Part shown: piece after piece, positions 24,001 to 36,772 of the stretch | Layout of the letters: the number at the start of each line of letters is the position of its first letter | How positions within the stretch are numbered: position 1 is the first letter of the stretch | From: Diphasiastrum complanatum | Taxonomy: Eukaryota; Streptophyta; Lycopodiopsida; Lycopodiales; Lycopodiaceae | Length of the DNA: 64,000 bases | Direction: 5' to 3' | Assembly (NCBI GenBank): GCA_029204225.1 | Contig: CM055102.1 | Span: 5,633,520-5,697,519, forward strand | Notes under the pieces: model-generated | The model's database searches: none | The model's input: the letters and a program-made list of their open reading frames with translations, nothing else | What the model was told of the DNA's origin: nothing | Translations under genes and position numbers: made by a program

Positions 24001-25007
24001 CTAGTCTTGTATGGCTTTAATCTTAGAAGGGTCCGTTTGGATTCCTTCCTTAGAAATCATATGTCCTAGAAAGTGTATCTTTTCTAGGAAGAATTCACTT
24101 TTCTTTTCTTTTATGAGAAGTGAGTTTTCTTGTAGGGTTCTAAAGATGATATCTAAATGTCTTTTATGTTCTTCTTCATTTGCACTGAAGACTAAGATAT
24201 CATCAAAGAATGTTCCTACAAAACATCTATGGGGTCGAAAGACTCGTTTCATCATTCTATTGAATGTTGCGGGAGCATTAGTAAGACCAAATGGTACCAC
24301 TAAAAGTTCTGAAGGCCAGAGTTAGTCCTGCAAGTAGTTTTATGGACATCTTTAGGTGCTACTCTGATTTGGTGGTATCCACTTGTCAAATCAATTCTAC
24401 TAAAGATAGAAGATCCATTTATCCTATCCATAATGTCATCTATTCTTGGAATAGGAAAACGGTTCTTAACTGTAATCTTGTTTAGAGCACAATAGTTCAT
24501 ACACATCCTAAAACTCCCATCTTTCTTTTGTACCAGAAGTACATGAGAGCAATAGGGGGAGTTACTGGGTCTTATAAGGCCTTTTTCTAACAAGTCATTA
24601 ATTTGCTTAGAAATTTCTTCTTGTTGAGAATGGCTTATCCTATAGGGAGGTCTATTGGGTATGGAACTTCCAGGAATAATGTCTACCATATGATCTTTAG
24701 GTCTTTCAGGGGGTAAAGACTTTGGTAGCTCATCAAAAAAACAAGAAGAATACTTTAATAAAAAGTCTTTTCTATTATTGTCCAAAGAATGTGCATTTCC
24801 ATCAAGATCATCATCCATACTTTGAACAAACAACAAGTAAGAAAATACTGTATTCTTTAGTACTTTTGATACTTGAATATGGCTTACCAAAGCAATTGTT
24901 TCGTCACTCTGTCCTGCATGAACACTAACGTCTTTACCTTTGTGCTTCCATGAAATCAAATGCTTATTGTAGTCCACTAGAGAGTTGTGCATTTTGTGCC
25001 AAGGCAT
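24001..25007 (-). pseudogene. Gypsy copy B: reverse transcriptase
   Basis: The RT domain lies in two frames. The first (24300-25007) has VDIIPGSSIPNRPPYRISHS, SPYCSHVLLVQKKDGSFRMC, YCALNKITVKNRFPIPRIDD and SRIDLTSGYHQIRVAPKDVH. The second (24001-24300) has [20 protein letters not shown], the active site [15 protein letters not shown] (FFDD for the usual FLDD/YIDD), and [20 protein letters not shown] stop ends it at 24001, then the linker to RNase H continues to 23900 with frame changes. Confidence 0.88.
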
Positions 25008-25028
25008 GCCTAAGATTACATCTACTCC

Positions 25029-25985
25029 CTACAAAGGACCTACCATGAATTCTATAGGTTCATAGTAGTCGGAGATTTGGAGCTTAAGTTTTCCAATTAT
25101 AGGGTAAATGTTTACATTACCATCAACAAAAGCACCTTTAGCCTTAAGCATAGATTCGGAGAAAGAACCAACTCCTATCTCTTGTGCAAGCTTAAAAGAG
25201 ATGAAATTATGAGAGGAGCCTGCATCAAAGAGAATTAGACAGAGTTTGTTATGGACTTGTCCCCATGTTTTGAGAAGATCATGGGTTTGAGTATCTTCAA
25301 TGCTTTGTATGGCCACCTGCTTTGGCATCTTTGAATGGACATTTGAAGAGAAGGTGTCCCTTTTCCCCACACTTGAAGCATCTTCCTTCCTTGCGATAGG
25401 CCTGCATTTGTTCTTTGGAAAGATGTTGAGTCTTTTCTTTTGGATTTTGAGTTGTGGGAGGTTCCTTCCTTTTGTTCCCGCCTCCATTTCGATGACTATC
25501 CTGCAGCTCAATTCTAGTAGCATAGTATATGACTTGTTCTAAAGTATCACTAAAGTATCTTTCTTATATTCTTTTGGCAAAAGTTGGGCTTTAATTTGTT
25601 TATTAAAGCTATGCCATGTGGATGCATCTTCGTGATTTGATTTCATAGCTGCCCACCATAGTGATGCATAGTTATCTAGATGTAACGTTGCAAATCGAAT
25701 CTTGGAATGATTTGATTATCTACTTTTCTCAAAGAAAGTATTAAGATTTTGAATCCAAGCAAGCAAACTCTCTTCATTGCTAGTATCTCCATCGAACTTA
25801 GAAAACTTGAAAAGTTTATTATCAATCTTAGCAAACCTCCTTTTCCTAGATCGAGTAGAGGAAGTTGACTTGGAAGAAACATGAGATGATGACGACATAG
25901 ATGAAGAGGAGCTTGAAGAGCCTTGTGAGGAGCTATCCATCTTCGATTGGAGTTTTTGGAATTCACCTGAATTACACAAACTCAA
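25029..25985 (-). pseudogene. Gypsy copy B: gag and protease
   Basis: Minus strand. Gag begins around 25985 with a Ser-rich N-terminus and KIDNKLFKFSKFDGDTSNEE, LLAWIQNLNTFF, a retrotransposon-gag start. A clean CCHC knuckle CFKCGEKGHLLFKC sits near 25345-25390, preceded by LSKEQMQAYRKEGR. Protease follows: LILFDAGSSHNFISFKLAQE (DAGSS, near 25190-25250) and GKLKLQISDYYEPIEFMVG. The middle of gag (25524-25676) is in broken frames. Together with RT, RNase H and integrase to the left this gives the Ty3/gypsy order on the minus strand. Confidence 0.85.
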
Positions 25986-26296
25986 GGCAAAAAGTACGAA
26001 TAGACTTGTGATTCAGAGAAATGCCATTCTCCAAAAAGGAAGATAGAAGCTCGCATTAGCAAAGTATTGTCTCTAAAATAGAAAGCAAGTTGGAGATCCA
26101 ATTTTCGAGGATCCCCCAAATGGAGTCTGTTAGCTCTAATATTGAAGAGATCTTGTAAGAAGAAGGAAATTTGAACGGAAGGGAAATCTATTCGAAAGTA
26201 AATATACAAAGTCCTGTGTATTGTGATTTGTTTCAAGAAGGAATACACAAGGCCTTTACATCAATTTCACAAAGAAAGAAAAAAAATAGTAGACCT

Positions 26297-26310
26297 TGGC
26301 TCTGATACCA
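26297..26310 (-). promoter_or_regulatory. tRNA-iMet primer-binding site of gypsy copy B
   Basis: The minus strand reads TGGTATCAGAGCCA, an exact match to the common plant initiator-Met primer site, three bases inside the LTR end. It fixes the orientation and the LTR boundary at 26314. Confidence 0.88.
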
Positions 26311-26313
26311 AAC

Positions 26314-28899
26314 TGTGAACTTGAAGTGAAGGTCTCCTAAATTCTAAAGTCTTGACTTAAACGTTGTGTCTTTAAAAGAAACAAATCAACGAAACATTGT
26401 TGAATAAATCTGAAAAGAACTCAAAGCTTAATGAAATAAATCATCATTCACTCACAAAAGCATTCATTCATGAGACTTGCTGAGGGGTCAAAATGGGGAC
26501 ACCCCCCCACCCCCCCTCCGAAGAATTTTTCTTTTAGATTATGCAAGATCAAATGGCCCAAGGCCAAATACATATACAGTGGTTTGGGAAGAGATATTCT
26601 TTGTGAGAAATTGGCAAAAATTTAGCTTGGTATTTTTTATGATAGAAGTTTGTAAGTGAATCTCACATGTGTGGAGGATGTTCCCACGTGTGGAGAATTG
26701 TAAAGTAAATCAAAATGTTTGATATAGGGGTCTCATAGAATTTCATAGTCAAGCATTTAGGTGTAGGATGTTGATAGAGTCAAATTTGGCATAGATGGCA
26801 AATTATCCATTTCCACTTGTAATGCCAATATTGAGCCAAAATAGAGCCAAACTTGTGCCAATTAGAGTGTAGACAAGTGTCATGCTTTTGTTTGATGAAG
26901 CTTAAGAGGTCCAATAGGATTTAGAGGTGGAACCTTGTGAGGTCCAATAGAAAATTGAGGTGTGCTTGAATATAGTCCAATAGAATTTAGAGGTGCATGG
27001 ATCAATGGTCCAATAGGATTAAGAGGTGGCAAAGTGTGATCCAATCATAGTTAAGCATAGTGGTAGCTCATGAATCTATTAGTATCATTGTACTCCTCCT
27101 TTTGGATCTAATTGATTTTGAGATTGAGTGGATTTTGAGTGTCATTGAATTTCTAGCTTTCTCTCTCTACCCGAGAGCTCATGATGGTTTTTCTCTCTCT
27201 ACCCGAGGAGAGCAACTTGTTTTTACTTAGAATACTTTTGGAACACTTCCCACACGTGTGAGTGAGAGTTGGAAGTGATTGAATGCATGTAGTAGTGTGT
27301 TTTTGCCATAGGATTCAAGATTGATCTTGAATCTCAATCTAATCTTGATCTTGGTGCATCTACACACCTTAGGAGATCACAAGTACATGTAGTGGACAGT
27401 CCACACGTGTGAAATTCAACATTCTTGAATCGTTACATCAATCAGATGTTAACGAATTTTGGATCTTAAAGAATCTCATACAAAGAAAAGTGGTTTCTTA
27501 TGACATGCAAAAACTTACTTATCAAGAAAAGAGCATGCATAGGCATTCGACATTAGGTGACATGACATGCATGAATCAAATCTGACATGCAAGCTTCAGA
27601 TCTGACATGCAAGCTTCAAATCTAACATGCAAAGTCATTAGGCTAGGGATGATATGACATGCAAGCTTCAAATCATACATGCAAGTTCCCAAATCAGACA
27701 TGCAACTTCTCAAATCAGACATGCAAGCTTCCAATCAGACATGCAAGTTCCAAATCAAACATGCATGACCATTAAGCTATGGATGGTGGGACATGCAAGG
27801 CCATCAAGTTATGGATGGTGTGACATGCATGGCCTTCCAGGCTATGGATGGTGTGTAAGTTTTAGAGAGAGAGAGAGATGAAAGAGGTAAGAGAAAGTGA
27901 GTGTGTGTGTATGTGGTTCCAATCCAAGCTTGATAGATCCTCCTCATGCCATAGCTCCAAGCTTCCTTCCAAACACCTACACACATAGAAGCAAGAACAA
28001 GAGGCAAAACAAAAATGAATAGGAGATGAATAATGAGGGAGAGGGGCGAGTTACTCCTTTCATAAGGAATGTGTAGCCTTGAGGGAGTGGCTGAGGTGTC
28101 CAAAATAAGTGTGAGAGGTGTAAGGGAGACTCTAGGAGAAGTAAAGTGAGAGGGTGAGGTGTATAGGTGTGAGAGGGTGTTTATCAACTAGTTAAAACAA
28201 AAGGGGAGGAGTAGGATGGCACATTTTCCTAGGTATCTTATGGCATACAAGCCATGTGGCAAAGTAGGTAAGTTACATATTGATAAGGATGGAAGGTAGT
28301 TAGCTTAACATTTAATGTTAGCCACTTTCAAGTTGAATTTTTCTTGGTTTACAGCATTGGGATTCACCCCATGTGTTTTTCATGACATGGGAAAGGCTTT
28401 GTATATGTCCATCTTATCTTGCATAATTTTCATCAATTCCTAAGCCCTTTTTTCCAGGGGTTGCCCATCCCCAATCATAGTGGAGTGTGACACAAAGGGT
28501 ATATATCCTTTGGTTTCTTCTCCAAATCTTTATAGACTCGATTGAGCCTTCTTTATAGAATTTGGAGAAAGCCTTCTTCAGGTACCATCTTTAAGCTTTA
28601 AGAAGCTTCTTTAGTTCATTCTTCAGGTACTCTTCTTAGTACTTGCACATACCCTTAAGAAAAGGCTAGGAGTCATACCATAAAATGGTAAATCATTAGA
28701 TTCTATTTCTAGAACCTGCACATCAAACTGTTAGCATTGATCTACAATTTCATTTCTTGTCTTTAAGTAATGATACTTGCACACATATTTCATCAATTAG
28801 AGTAATAAGCTCTAATATTCCAAAATATGTTTCATACAAAAAGAATGGAAGACTGGATAGCCTTTATTTCTTGGTCAATTTGGTCTATACAATTTTACA
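26314..28899 (-). repeat. 5' LTR of gypsy copy B (family G2)
   Basis: On the minus strand it runs TGTAAAATTG...CAAGTTCACA (2,586 bp), with TG...CA ends next to the primer-binding site. Its first 0.9 kb (27962-28899) matches the LTR of copy A. It includes a short-period tandem repeat (27552-27850), a C-rich tract (about 26500-26519) and CACACGTGTG-like motifs (26660, 27250, 27410). The length is large for a gypsy LTR and part of 26470-27500 may be an insertion. Bases after the end are TAAAT; no partner duplication was found. Confidence 0.7.
27552..27850. repeat. Short-period tandem repeat in LTR
   Basis: About ten degenerate units of roughly 20 bp carry the core GACATGCAAGCTTC(A)AATCA, then longer units with ATGGATGGTGTGACATGCA. 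The HindIII-like AAGCTT core recurs in several units. Confidence 0.75.
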
Positions 28900-29690
28900 T
28901 AAATAGTCTGTATGCATAAATGAACTAAAATTGCCACAGGCAATAGTGTCGCAAAAAGTCACAATGTCGATGTTTTGCGAAAAACTCGACCAAAACCTAA
29001 AATCTCATTTAGGGTAGCCCCACACTTTGCCAGAGTCATTTTCTTAATATTGGAGGCACTTTGAAAACATGCAAAAAATGCGACTCTACATTTTTTCACG
29101 AGATTCTTGACAAGCGAAGAATGTGACATTGTTGTCAAACTTCGTGCATTTCTGTAGACTGTGTAAAAACACTTGTAAATCTACAGACTGTGTAAAGACA
29201 CAAGAAAATCCACAAAACTAGATAAACAATGGATGAGGTTTAAAACTGATTAGTCGATTAGTAAGAAGGAGAATAATCCAACATCTCTCACGTCGACGCA
29301 CTAATTTGGAAAACAGACAACGCTCAAGAAAGATTTTCTATGTACACTCATTTTTAATAATATAGACGTGTACATCTTTTCTGCCCAGTGTGTAATTTGT
29401 GAACGTTGTGATGCTTGTTCAATTTCATCAGTAGATACATTTTCACTGTCATTAAGACATTATCGGCTATTCATAAACACACAGTCAGTTTAGCAGTAGC
29501 TATCTGCTTGTTTGGAGGATGACTGATCGCAGCCTGAAATAGTAGACTTCACCGACATATCGGCTCCATCTGAGTGACAACAAGAATGAACCAGAGAGCC
29601 CGCTACATTACGAACAGTGGTCCCAGAGCAACACGATTGCTCGGCCTTGTCGGAGTCATTCCGAGATTCCATCAGTTGTATCAGAGCGGA
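28900..29690 (+). other. Possible LTR end with primer site
   Basis: TTGTATCAGAGC (29678-29689) is one base off the initiator-Met primer site and follows a CATCA end, which would suit a + strand LTR ending near 29676. A TATA-like AATAATATAG lies near 29356. A short direct repeat (CTACAGACTGTGTAAA type) lies near 29155-29200. No second LTR and no internal coding match support it. Confidence 0.3.
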
Positions 29691-29950
29691 GCCCCCGAAG
29701 GAATCCATCAGCTGCTAACTACTAGCTTGACTTGTCCAACTTTCGGGTTTGCATCTTGAGTACTTCGGGTTTCGGTCTTCGACCTCCGGCCTTCGGAGTG
29801 TCTTCGACCTTTGAGGTGTGTTCGACCTTCGGGGTGTCTTTGGAAAGTTTGCAAGAGCTCACCATTTCATATAATGTGATCAGTTTATATTCTTATTTTG
29901 TTAGGAAGCTTGTAGATCTTAGGAAGTGGACGATCCTCTACATTCTTATA

Positions 29951-30400
29951 CTACATCCGTGAGTAGATATAGCCACCGCCCAAACTAGAAATACTTCCAA
30001 CAATTGTCTTGATTCGATGACAAAGATGGTATAAAGATGCTAGAGTCTTTGAGTTCACTTTCGTCGACACGGTTACTTGCTTGCTTTGATTATCCCTTGT
30101 CTGACTCCACCAAGAATTTTGACATTCAATGTCCCTTTTTGCCAAAATAAGGGTAATGATGTGGTCTTTCACCGATGGATTGATGAAAGTCAACACTCTT
30201 CTCATCTTTCTATCAAACACTTTGATGTCCGCTTCATTTGGTGGTCTTCTCTCATCGTCTGTGAAGACATCTCACATCTCTTTCTCTATCAAAATGTTTT
30301 TCATTTTGAACTTCCACACTGCATAGTTAGAAATCTCGTCCAATTTGCTATTTTCACTGGGCTCTCCCATGTGTTTAATCTCCAAAATGCCTAAGAGTCC
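29951..30400 (-). pseudogene. copia gag remnant (copia-5)
   Basis: The minus strand encodes ISNYAVWKFKMKNILIEKEM, then a stop where Trp is expected, DVFTDDERRPPNEADIKVFD and INPSVKDHIITLI. These match the copia gag N-terminus (xxYxxWKFKMxxxLxExxLWDV) and the later VxDHV-like helix. It continues to about 29955 without further landmarks. It lies downstream of the minus-strand primer site at 31455, which is consistent with one element. Confidence 0.7.
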
Positions 30401-30698
30401 ACATGTATGCTAAAAGTACTCTTGAATTTCACAACCTTGGGTCCCTTTCAAAGTGAATTTTTTTAATGAAGTTGAAGCTCACTTTGCCCTTCATAAGCAA
30501 TTGGGTCCCTTCAACCAGATCTGGACCCTTGATTTAGAACCACTTCATCTTGGCCATCAACTCAACATTGAATCTCATCCATTGATTGAAATGCGGCAAG
30601 ATCGGACAAATAGGATTCTAACCGTGCGCCCGCGGTCCTTCGACGGGTCGCTAGAGGCTTAGGAACACAACTCCTTCCCAAATAGAGCGTGCAATAAG

Positions 30699-30849
<151 letters not shown>

Positions 30850-31454
30850 AACGGACGTGTTCCTCAATTGCAAAAAAGATTAATTGTGGCTCACTGTTTT
30901 TTAGGGTTTTGATCAGATCCAAGGCCTAAAACAGGATTGCTCTACTAACAACAATGTCGTAGAGCCTTTAAATGGCAAAAACCATAAATAATTTGTAACA
31001 TAAGGCCAACTTAGAAAAGTGGCTATTTTTGTACTTTTATCGCAAAACCTACTAAGTTCTTTGATGGTAGGCAAATATCTGACACAAAGCTTAGAGTCTC
31101 TCCTTGGCTAGCTAATGGCTTAAACTAGCTACCTTCATGTCTTTACAGCGTCCAAAACGGAGCATGGACAATGAAAATATTGCCAATTCCGTGAAAAAGC
31201 CATAACCTCGATCCGATTTACTCACCAAGCTAACTTTAAAATTTTCAGTTTTTTAATCATTTTTTATACTGTCTAATGCTATGCATAGGCTAAGGATCCT
31301 TGTACCGAGCTTGTCAGGCTTCCGTACGTCCAAAATTGTGCACCGGTGCTTCACCTTCTGTTCTCTAACCATCGTAAACCTCAGACTTTCCAAACAAACA
31401 GTTTTTTTGAAGCTCTCTTCCACGACAATTATGTATTGTGCACACACACTCCCT

Positions 31455-31471
31455 GCACTGTTCTGATACCA
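31455..31471 (-). promoter_or_regulatory. Primer-binding site of a minus-strand LTR element
   Basis: The minus strand reads TGGTATCAGAACAGTGC; its first ten bases match the initiator-Met site. Eleven bases outside it a TG dinucleotide (31482) could be the LTR end. The gag remnant at 29951-30400 lies on the expected side. Confidence 0.6.
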
Positions 31472-31481
31472 AGTTAAAATT

Positions 31482-31900
31482 TGTTTGAAATAGGATCACA
31501 GATCATGCAACATAGTAATGTACACATAAAGCACTCTCCACCACAAGCTCTCATAGCAATTGTATTTCTTAAAACCATAAACACTATAGATATAGTTTTT
31601 ACTTTGGCAACCCATGCATGGCCCAGGTTGTCGTTGATGGGACGCATGTCCTACCGACTTGCCTCGTGGCGAGGCCAATTGATCCTAATCCACCGATTGG
31701 ACCCATAGTACAATAACACAATAATTCCAATTTTATTCTAACAAAGAATTCATCTTGGCGAGAGATGGCTTGGCGAGGGTTCTGATGGCAATTTGACTCT
31801 TTTGAGGGTTGAGAATCTTTGCCCAATAACTTACCATAAATAGTAACTATCGCCTACTTCACTGAGACTTCAAAACAATATTTTGAAATCCCTTTATGCC
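31482..31900 (-). other. Possible 5' LTR of copia-5, right end unknown
   Basis: It is inferred only from the adjoining primer site. No matching copy is present in the window, so the right boundary is a guess. Confidence 0.3.
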
Positions 31901-32282
31901 ATACCACCATTTAATTTGTATACGACATGCACTAAAGGTCTTTGTGCTCACATTGAAGTCGACTCAAAGAGAAAATCTATATATCCCCACCACCAAGTAA
32001 GTTGCATGTTGTGTGCACGTCTGAAGATCTATGTGCCCACATTGAACAAAATTGGAAGGATAGCTATTTATGCCCTCTGCCAAAATAAGTTGTAGGATGC
32101 ACTCATTGAAAAGTTTGTGCCCATCACCAAAATTCCAAGATACATGCACCTACGAGGAGACGCAAAAAGTGATATACTCATTTATAATTGTAGCAAAAGT
32201 AGTGCATCATTCTACAATTCCTAGCGAAAAGAGGTGAGTTTGATGCAAAAAGTGATATACTCAATAGTAATTCTAGCAAAAG

Positions 32283-32430
32283 TAGCAATGCTCAGGAAAG
32301 CCGACAAACTATAGGAATGGAACTGGCAAGTTTTCTTAAAAATCGGCATCATAAAATGTCTGACAATTTTTTATACAAGCATATGCAAGTAAAAGTCTTA
32401 GAAAACTAAGAAGTTCTATAAAACTCAAAA
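32283..32430 (-). repeat. Copy of foldback-related repeat
   Basis: Its reverse complement shares GATTTTTAAGAAAAC and TTCCATTCC(T/C)ATA(G/C)TTTG with 33600-33655 on the + strand, about 65 bp of close match, so the two are inverted copies of one family. Confidence 0.6.
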
Positions 32431-33496
32431 GAGATTTCCCGAGCACTAAAAAGTAGTGCATGATTCTACAATGCCTAGCCAAAAAATGAAAGCATGCATA
32501 ATTTGCTAAAGTGATTATCTAAGTCTTTAGTAGATTTCTTAAAGTTCACGTTTTCACAAACTTACTTAACCAACACATACTTTTGCATGTGGGAACATCA
32601 CAATGTTGTATTAAGTCTCATTGACTTAATGTCCCCTATCCAAGGATGTGACACATCTTTTGATGCACATTCCATCACCATAATAAGTTTCCGTAGACAT
32701 TTTGTCCATAGTAAGTACAATACATTTGACTCTCTCGTATATCATGGAAGGCATGAGTTTTGAAGCCTTCTCAGCTCTTCAGGTAGATTTTACCTTCATA
32801 GATATGCATTTTAAGTTTACTTTTTCCAGCTGAAGGGTGGTTAATGTTAAAAACCCTTGTAATAAACACCATCTAAATTGAGTGAAATTCTTAGTAGCGA
32901 AAGTCACTTTGTTTTATGTTTTACTTTGAAAAAAGAAAGTATATACCTGCCCTGCAAAACACGGGCCTTTGATTGACAAGTTATGTGCAGAGCTTGCTTA
33001 AGAAATATGGAAGCAACGTTGAAGTGTAAAATTTAAAAGTGAGTGAAACTCATCAACTGACTCGTGTCCCAGGCACACATTGGCTCAAGTCTCAAAATTA
33101 TGGCCTGGCTTCAGTACCTGAAAGCTGACAGTTTGGCCTTTCATCTGTTGAAAATGGCATGTCACATTTCCAAGTGAGCAAGACTGAATATCGACCAGTT
33201 TAACTGCTACTACACTTCCAATTTCTCAGTTTTATTCTTTCTAAATCTGCTCACTCCTGAATTCCGATCTCAACAACTTATATATGCACATTGATTTTTC
33301 AGAAGTATGTTGCTCAAGGATTACAGTTAGCAGTCTGTAAATGACTTGGATGATAGAAACTAATTTCTTATAGAGCCAGCGCTGCCTACATTTATCCTGA
33401 AAATTCCAGAGAAACCATCTTACAGAATTCGGATACTGGTGGACCGTGGAACACAACTTACAATTACAACGCTACAAGGGTTGGGCAAACCTTAAG

Positions 33497-33690
33497 CTTG
33501 TTTGAGTTATCATAAACAAAACTTCACATTTTTTGAAGATGTTTATTTTTTCAATTTATTACTCGAACAAAAAATTATTTACCTATATGAAATTTTTTTC
33601 GATATTTTTATGATGTTGATTTTTAAGAAAACATGTCAATTCCATTCCCATACTTTGCTTACTTTCCCAACACGGAAACTCTCTCACAAG
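33497..33690 (+). repeat. Copy of foldback-related repeat
   Basis: It begins GTTTGAGTTATC, the same end as the right arm of the foldback at 34222-34612 read inward, and continues with the TTATGATGTTGATTTTTAAG block shared with 32283-32430. Only one arm is present. Confidence 0.6.
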
Positions 33691-34221
33691 ATTAATACAT
33701 GGTTGTTTGGAAAAGTGTGAACAACAAGGAGCAACAGAAAGCAATTGCTCTTCCTTAAAAGACAGGTTGCTTGTGTTGGTTACATGTCACATCGCCCATG
33801 TCCATCGTCCAATCTCCTAAAAGTGTTCAAATATTCAAAGAGCCCACACGGAATCCCGATCAATCCTTGAGTTTTGAAGGATGACTGATTGGCTGTGTGC
33901 AACTGAACCTAAATAGCATTGAATGTACATAAAAGCACCGGTCCTGTGCAGCATTTACGATTCAAGTTATTGAGCAACAACTTTGATGTGCTGTTATGAT
34001 GTCCGTCTCCAAATTCAATGTTGCAGTTAACACACGAGCACATCCTATACACAAGCATTAAATAGCTCTATAGATAGATTCATGACTCATGCATAGATCA
34101 CGAGTGATGCATGTGAAAATGAATGTGTTCTATTGAAATACTTTGCTTTGTATAGTAATACTTCAAAACACAAGAAGCTGTTGTTAAGTGCAACACTTGC
34201 ATCTAGAGCTCAGAAAACCAT

Positions 34222-34612
34222 TCTAAAGTTATCCTCGGAAAATCTGCATTTTTCTAAGTTTCTTGATTTTTTGAGAACTATTACTCTTGAAAGAATTTAT
34301 ATGCCTATATAAGTAAATCGTGAAAATTTTCATAATACTAGCTTTTAAGAAATAATGTCGATTCTATTTCTGTGCTTTGCCTTTTTTCTTGAGCACTTCT
34401 TGCAAAATCATATTAATGTCACACTTGTTAGCAACAATGTTTGTGAAAGCCGACAATATATAGGAATGAAATTGGTGTCTTTTCTCAAAAATAGACATCA
34501 TGAAAATCTTGAAGGTTTTCTATGTAGGCAAATACACCGTTTTATGAGTAATAGCTCTTAAAAAATCAACAAACTTAAAAACATGTAAGTTTTTTGAGGA
34601 TAACTCAAACAA
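34222..34612. mobile_element. Foldback (MITE-like) element
   Basis: The left arm (34222-34400) and the right arm (34440-34612, reverse complement) match along about 170 bp: GTTATCCTC, TTGATTTTTT(G/A)AGA, CTATTACTC, TATxTGCCTA, TTTTCAT(A/G)AT, TTCTATT/TTCATTCC, TTTG. Arms are diverged, with a spacer of about 40 bp. No target duplication was recognised. Coding content is nil. Confidence 0.6.
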
Positions 34613-34662
34613 GGTTTCTCAAAGCTTTGCTGGTGGGATATAGCCATGGGCGTGCCTAGACT

Positions 34663-34689
34663 GGGAGCACATGGGAGCCATGTGCTCCC
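34663..34689. repeat. Perfect hairpin, 11-bp arms
   Basis: GGGAGCACATG (34663-34673) and CATGTGCTCCC (34679-34689) are exact inverse repeats around a five-base loop. Confidence 0.9.
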
Positions 34690-35530
34690 ATTCAAGGCTT
34701 GGCCTTCTACTCATCAAAGGTGTAGCTTTCAATGCTATATCAATCATATAGGCTTGACCTTCCATTCAATGCAAGTGTCCACATCAATGCTGGAACAATC
34801 AAGAAGTTGTGGTACACAAAAATATCAAAATTGACTTGCCATAATGATTGTATTTTTGTTAGAAATTTATATAAACATAATTTATTTTGAATAAATATGT
34901 CATTGACTGAGATTGAATGCAAGAGAGTTCATTATTTTCATGACCCAATTGCCTTGGAACTATGGTGTATTAGTTGTCTCTTCTATTCTTATCTCAATGT
35001 AAATCGAGGTTCGAAGAATGTGGGTCTGCCCGCGGTTGCTGCGCGCCAGGAAACGCAAAGCTTTTTATGAAAATAAAACGTTACAACCCAATTAAAAGCA
35101 TATGCTAATAATCCCATATCTTTGAATACACAATCAATAGATTTTTGCTTTAACACTAAAGGTGTAGCATTAACACTAGAGTTGCAAAAATTCATCTCAT
35201 TGACTATCACAATCCTTTCACAAACATGTCCTTCAAATATACATTTGTGAAATAAAAAATTGAGCTAATGATTTTGAGCAAATTGCAAGTGAGATATGAT
35301 GTGTCAAACATGTAAGAGCATTTAGCAAAGTTCAATATTTTCAAATGTAAGTTGTGTAATACAATGTCTTTCGCTACATTTTTTATTACTGTCTATTTTA
35401 CAAAATCCTATAAGACCACATCAACCAATCCTATATGACCATAACAAAACATCTATTTGTCGTGGCTTACTGAATCAAAAAGTAAAGATTGAATTTTAGG
35501 ATATCATTCCTCAAAGAAATCAAATTGTAT

Positions 35531-35840
35531 TGATAATATGAGGGCATATATATAGTGAAAAAGATAGATGCTTGGTCATCAATAGAAGTTTAGAGTACGC
35601 AGCCAATACCACTATGTGCATATATTCAATGTATCTAGTTTACAATAGGTAAGATAGCCATTTAAAGACATCGATTTCTCACATGTGATAATATGAGGGC
35701 ATATATATAGTAAAAAAGATAGATTCTTGGTCATCAATAGAAGTTTAGAGTACGCAGCCAATATCACTATGTGTATATATTCAATGTATTTAGTTTACAA
35801 TAGGTAAAATAGCCATTTAAAGACATCAATTTTTCACATG
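35531..35840. repeat. Tandem duplication, 2 x 155 bp
   Basis: Two adjacent units each start TGATAATATGAGGGCATATA and end TCACATG (35531-35685 and 35686-35840). They differ at only a handful of positions, so the duplication is young. Confidence 0.93.
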
Positions 35841-36772
35841 TGACAAATTACAAAAATCAATACTATCACGAATTGATCAATCAATCAATTCCATATTCAC
35901 TCTGCCTTCAATATAATTTTCCTTCTTGCATAATCTCTTTTCCAACCCAAATAATTAACTCACAAAGGACAAATGAAGCAGAACCTCAACATTCTATTTC
36001 ATTTTATTGTGTACTCAAAAATCAAGCAATTGTAAAGCATGCATTTCTTCAACATTGATCATACTCAATCGATTTATGTACTAAGACATTCAAGTCGCTT
36101 ATTGATCATTTAAGTATAATTACAGGCTTAGAAATGTTAACATCATAAGTACAATCTGGAATGATAGCATAGGAGGAAACATTCAATCACAATAACTAAG
36201 AATGCAAATAGAAAGTAACAAACTAATCCTTCATTAATTTTGAAATGGAAGCGCAACGGCTCTTTATAGTCTCGTGACTAGCAAAAATAGTTATAACTAT
36301 TTAACTGATTTTCTATGTGTCAAAATCAAAATGTTCTATATCGATCTTCAATAAATTTTGATCCAAGGGTCAGAATCTAAATAAGCTCGACTTTCCTTAC
36401 TAAAAACATCATAAACTATCATATAAAAGTTACTAAACTAGAAATTCTATATAGTTTATTAGCCATGGTGAATCAAACATAATATGTAGAGCCTCTACAT
36501 GTCGTCCTCCTCAAAGCCATTAGGACCTCTTGATGAAGAAGATACTGGTTGACTTAACATATTCCTCATATAGTTGCTTTTAAAAACCAGGAATCATTCC
36601 AATATACACATTATCTCATATGAAACTGATGTAAGAACTGGCACTCCAATGTACAATATGGTGTCTATTTTCTTGTGTTGCAGGTATCACTTTGATTAAA
36701 CTTAGGATATAAACCTGCTTTTTTCATGTACTTCTAGTACATCAGTACTTATCAACGCATTAGAATATCCAT

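Larger units (their letters stand above)
31900..36772. other. Non-coding stretch with dispersed repeats
   Basis: No protein homology was recognised. It contains three relatives of one foldback repeat (32283-32430, 33497-33690, 34222-34612), a perfect hairpin (34663-34689) and a 155-bp tandem duplication (35531-35840), each listed separately. Confidence 0.5.
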
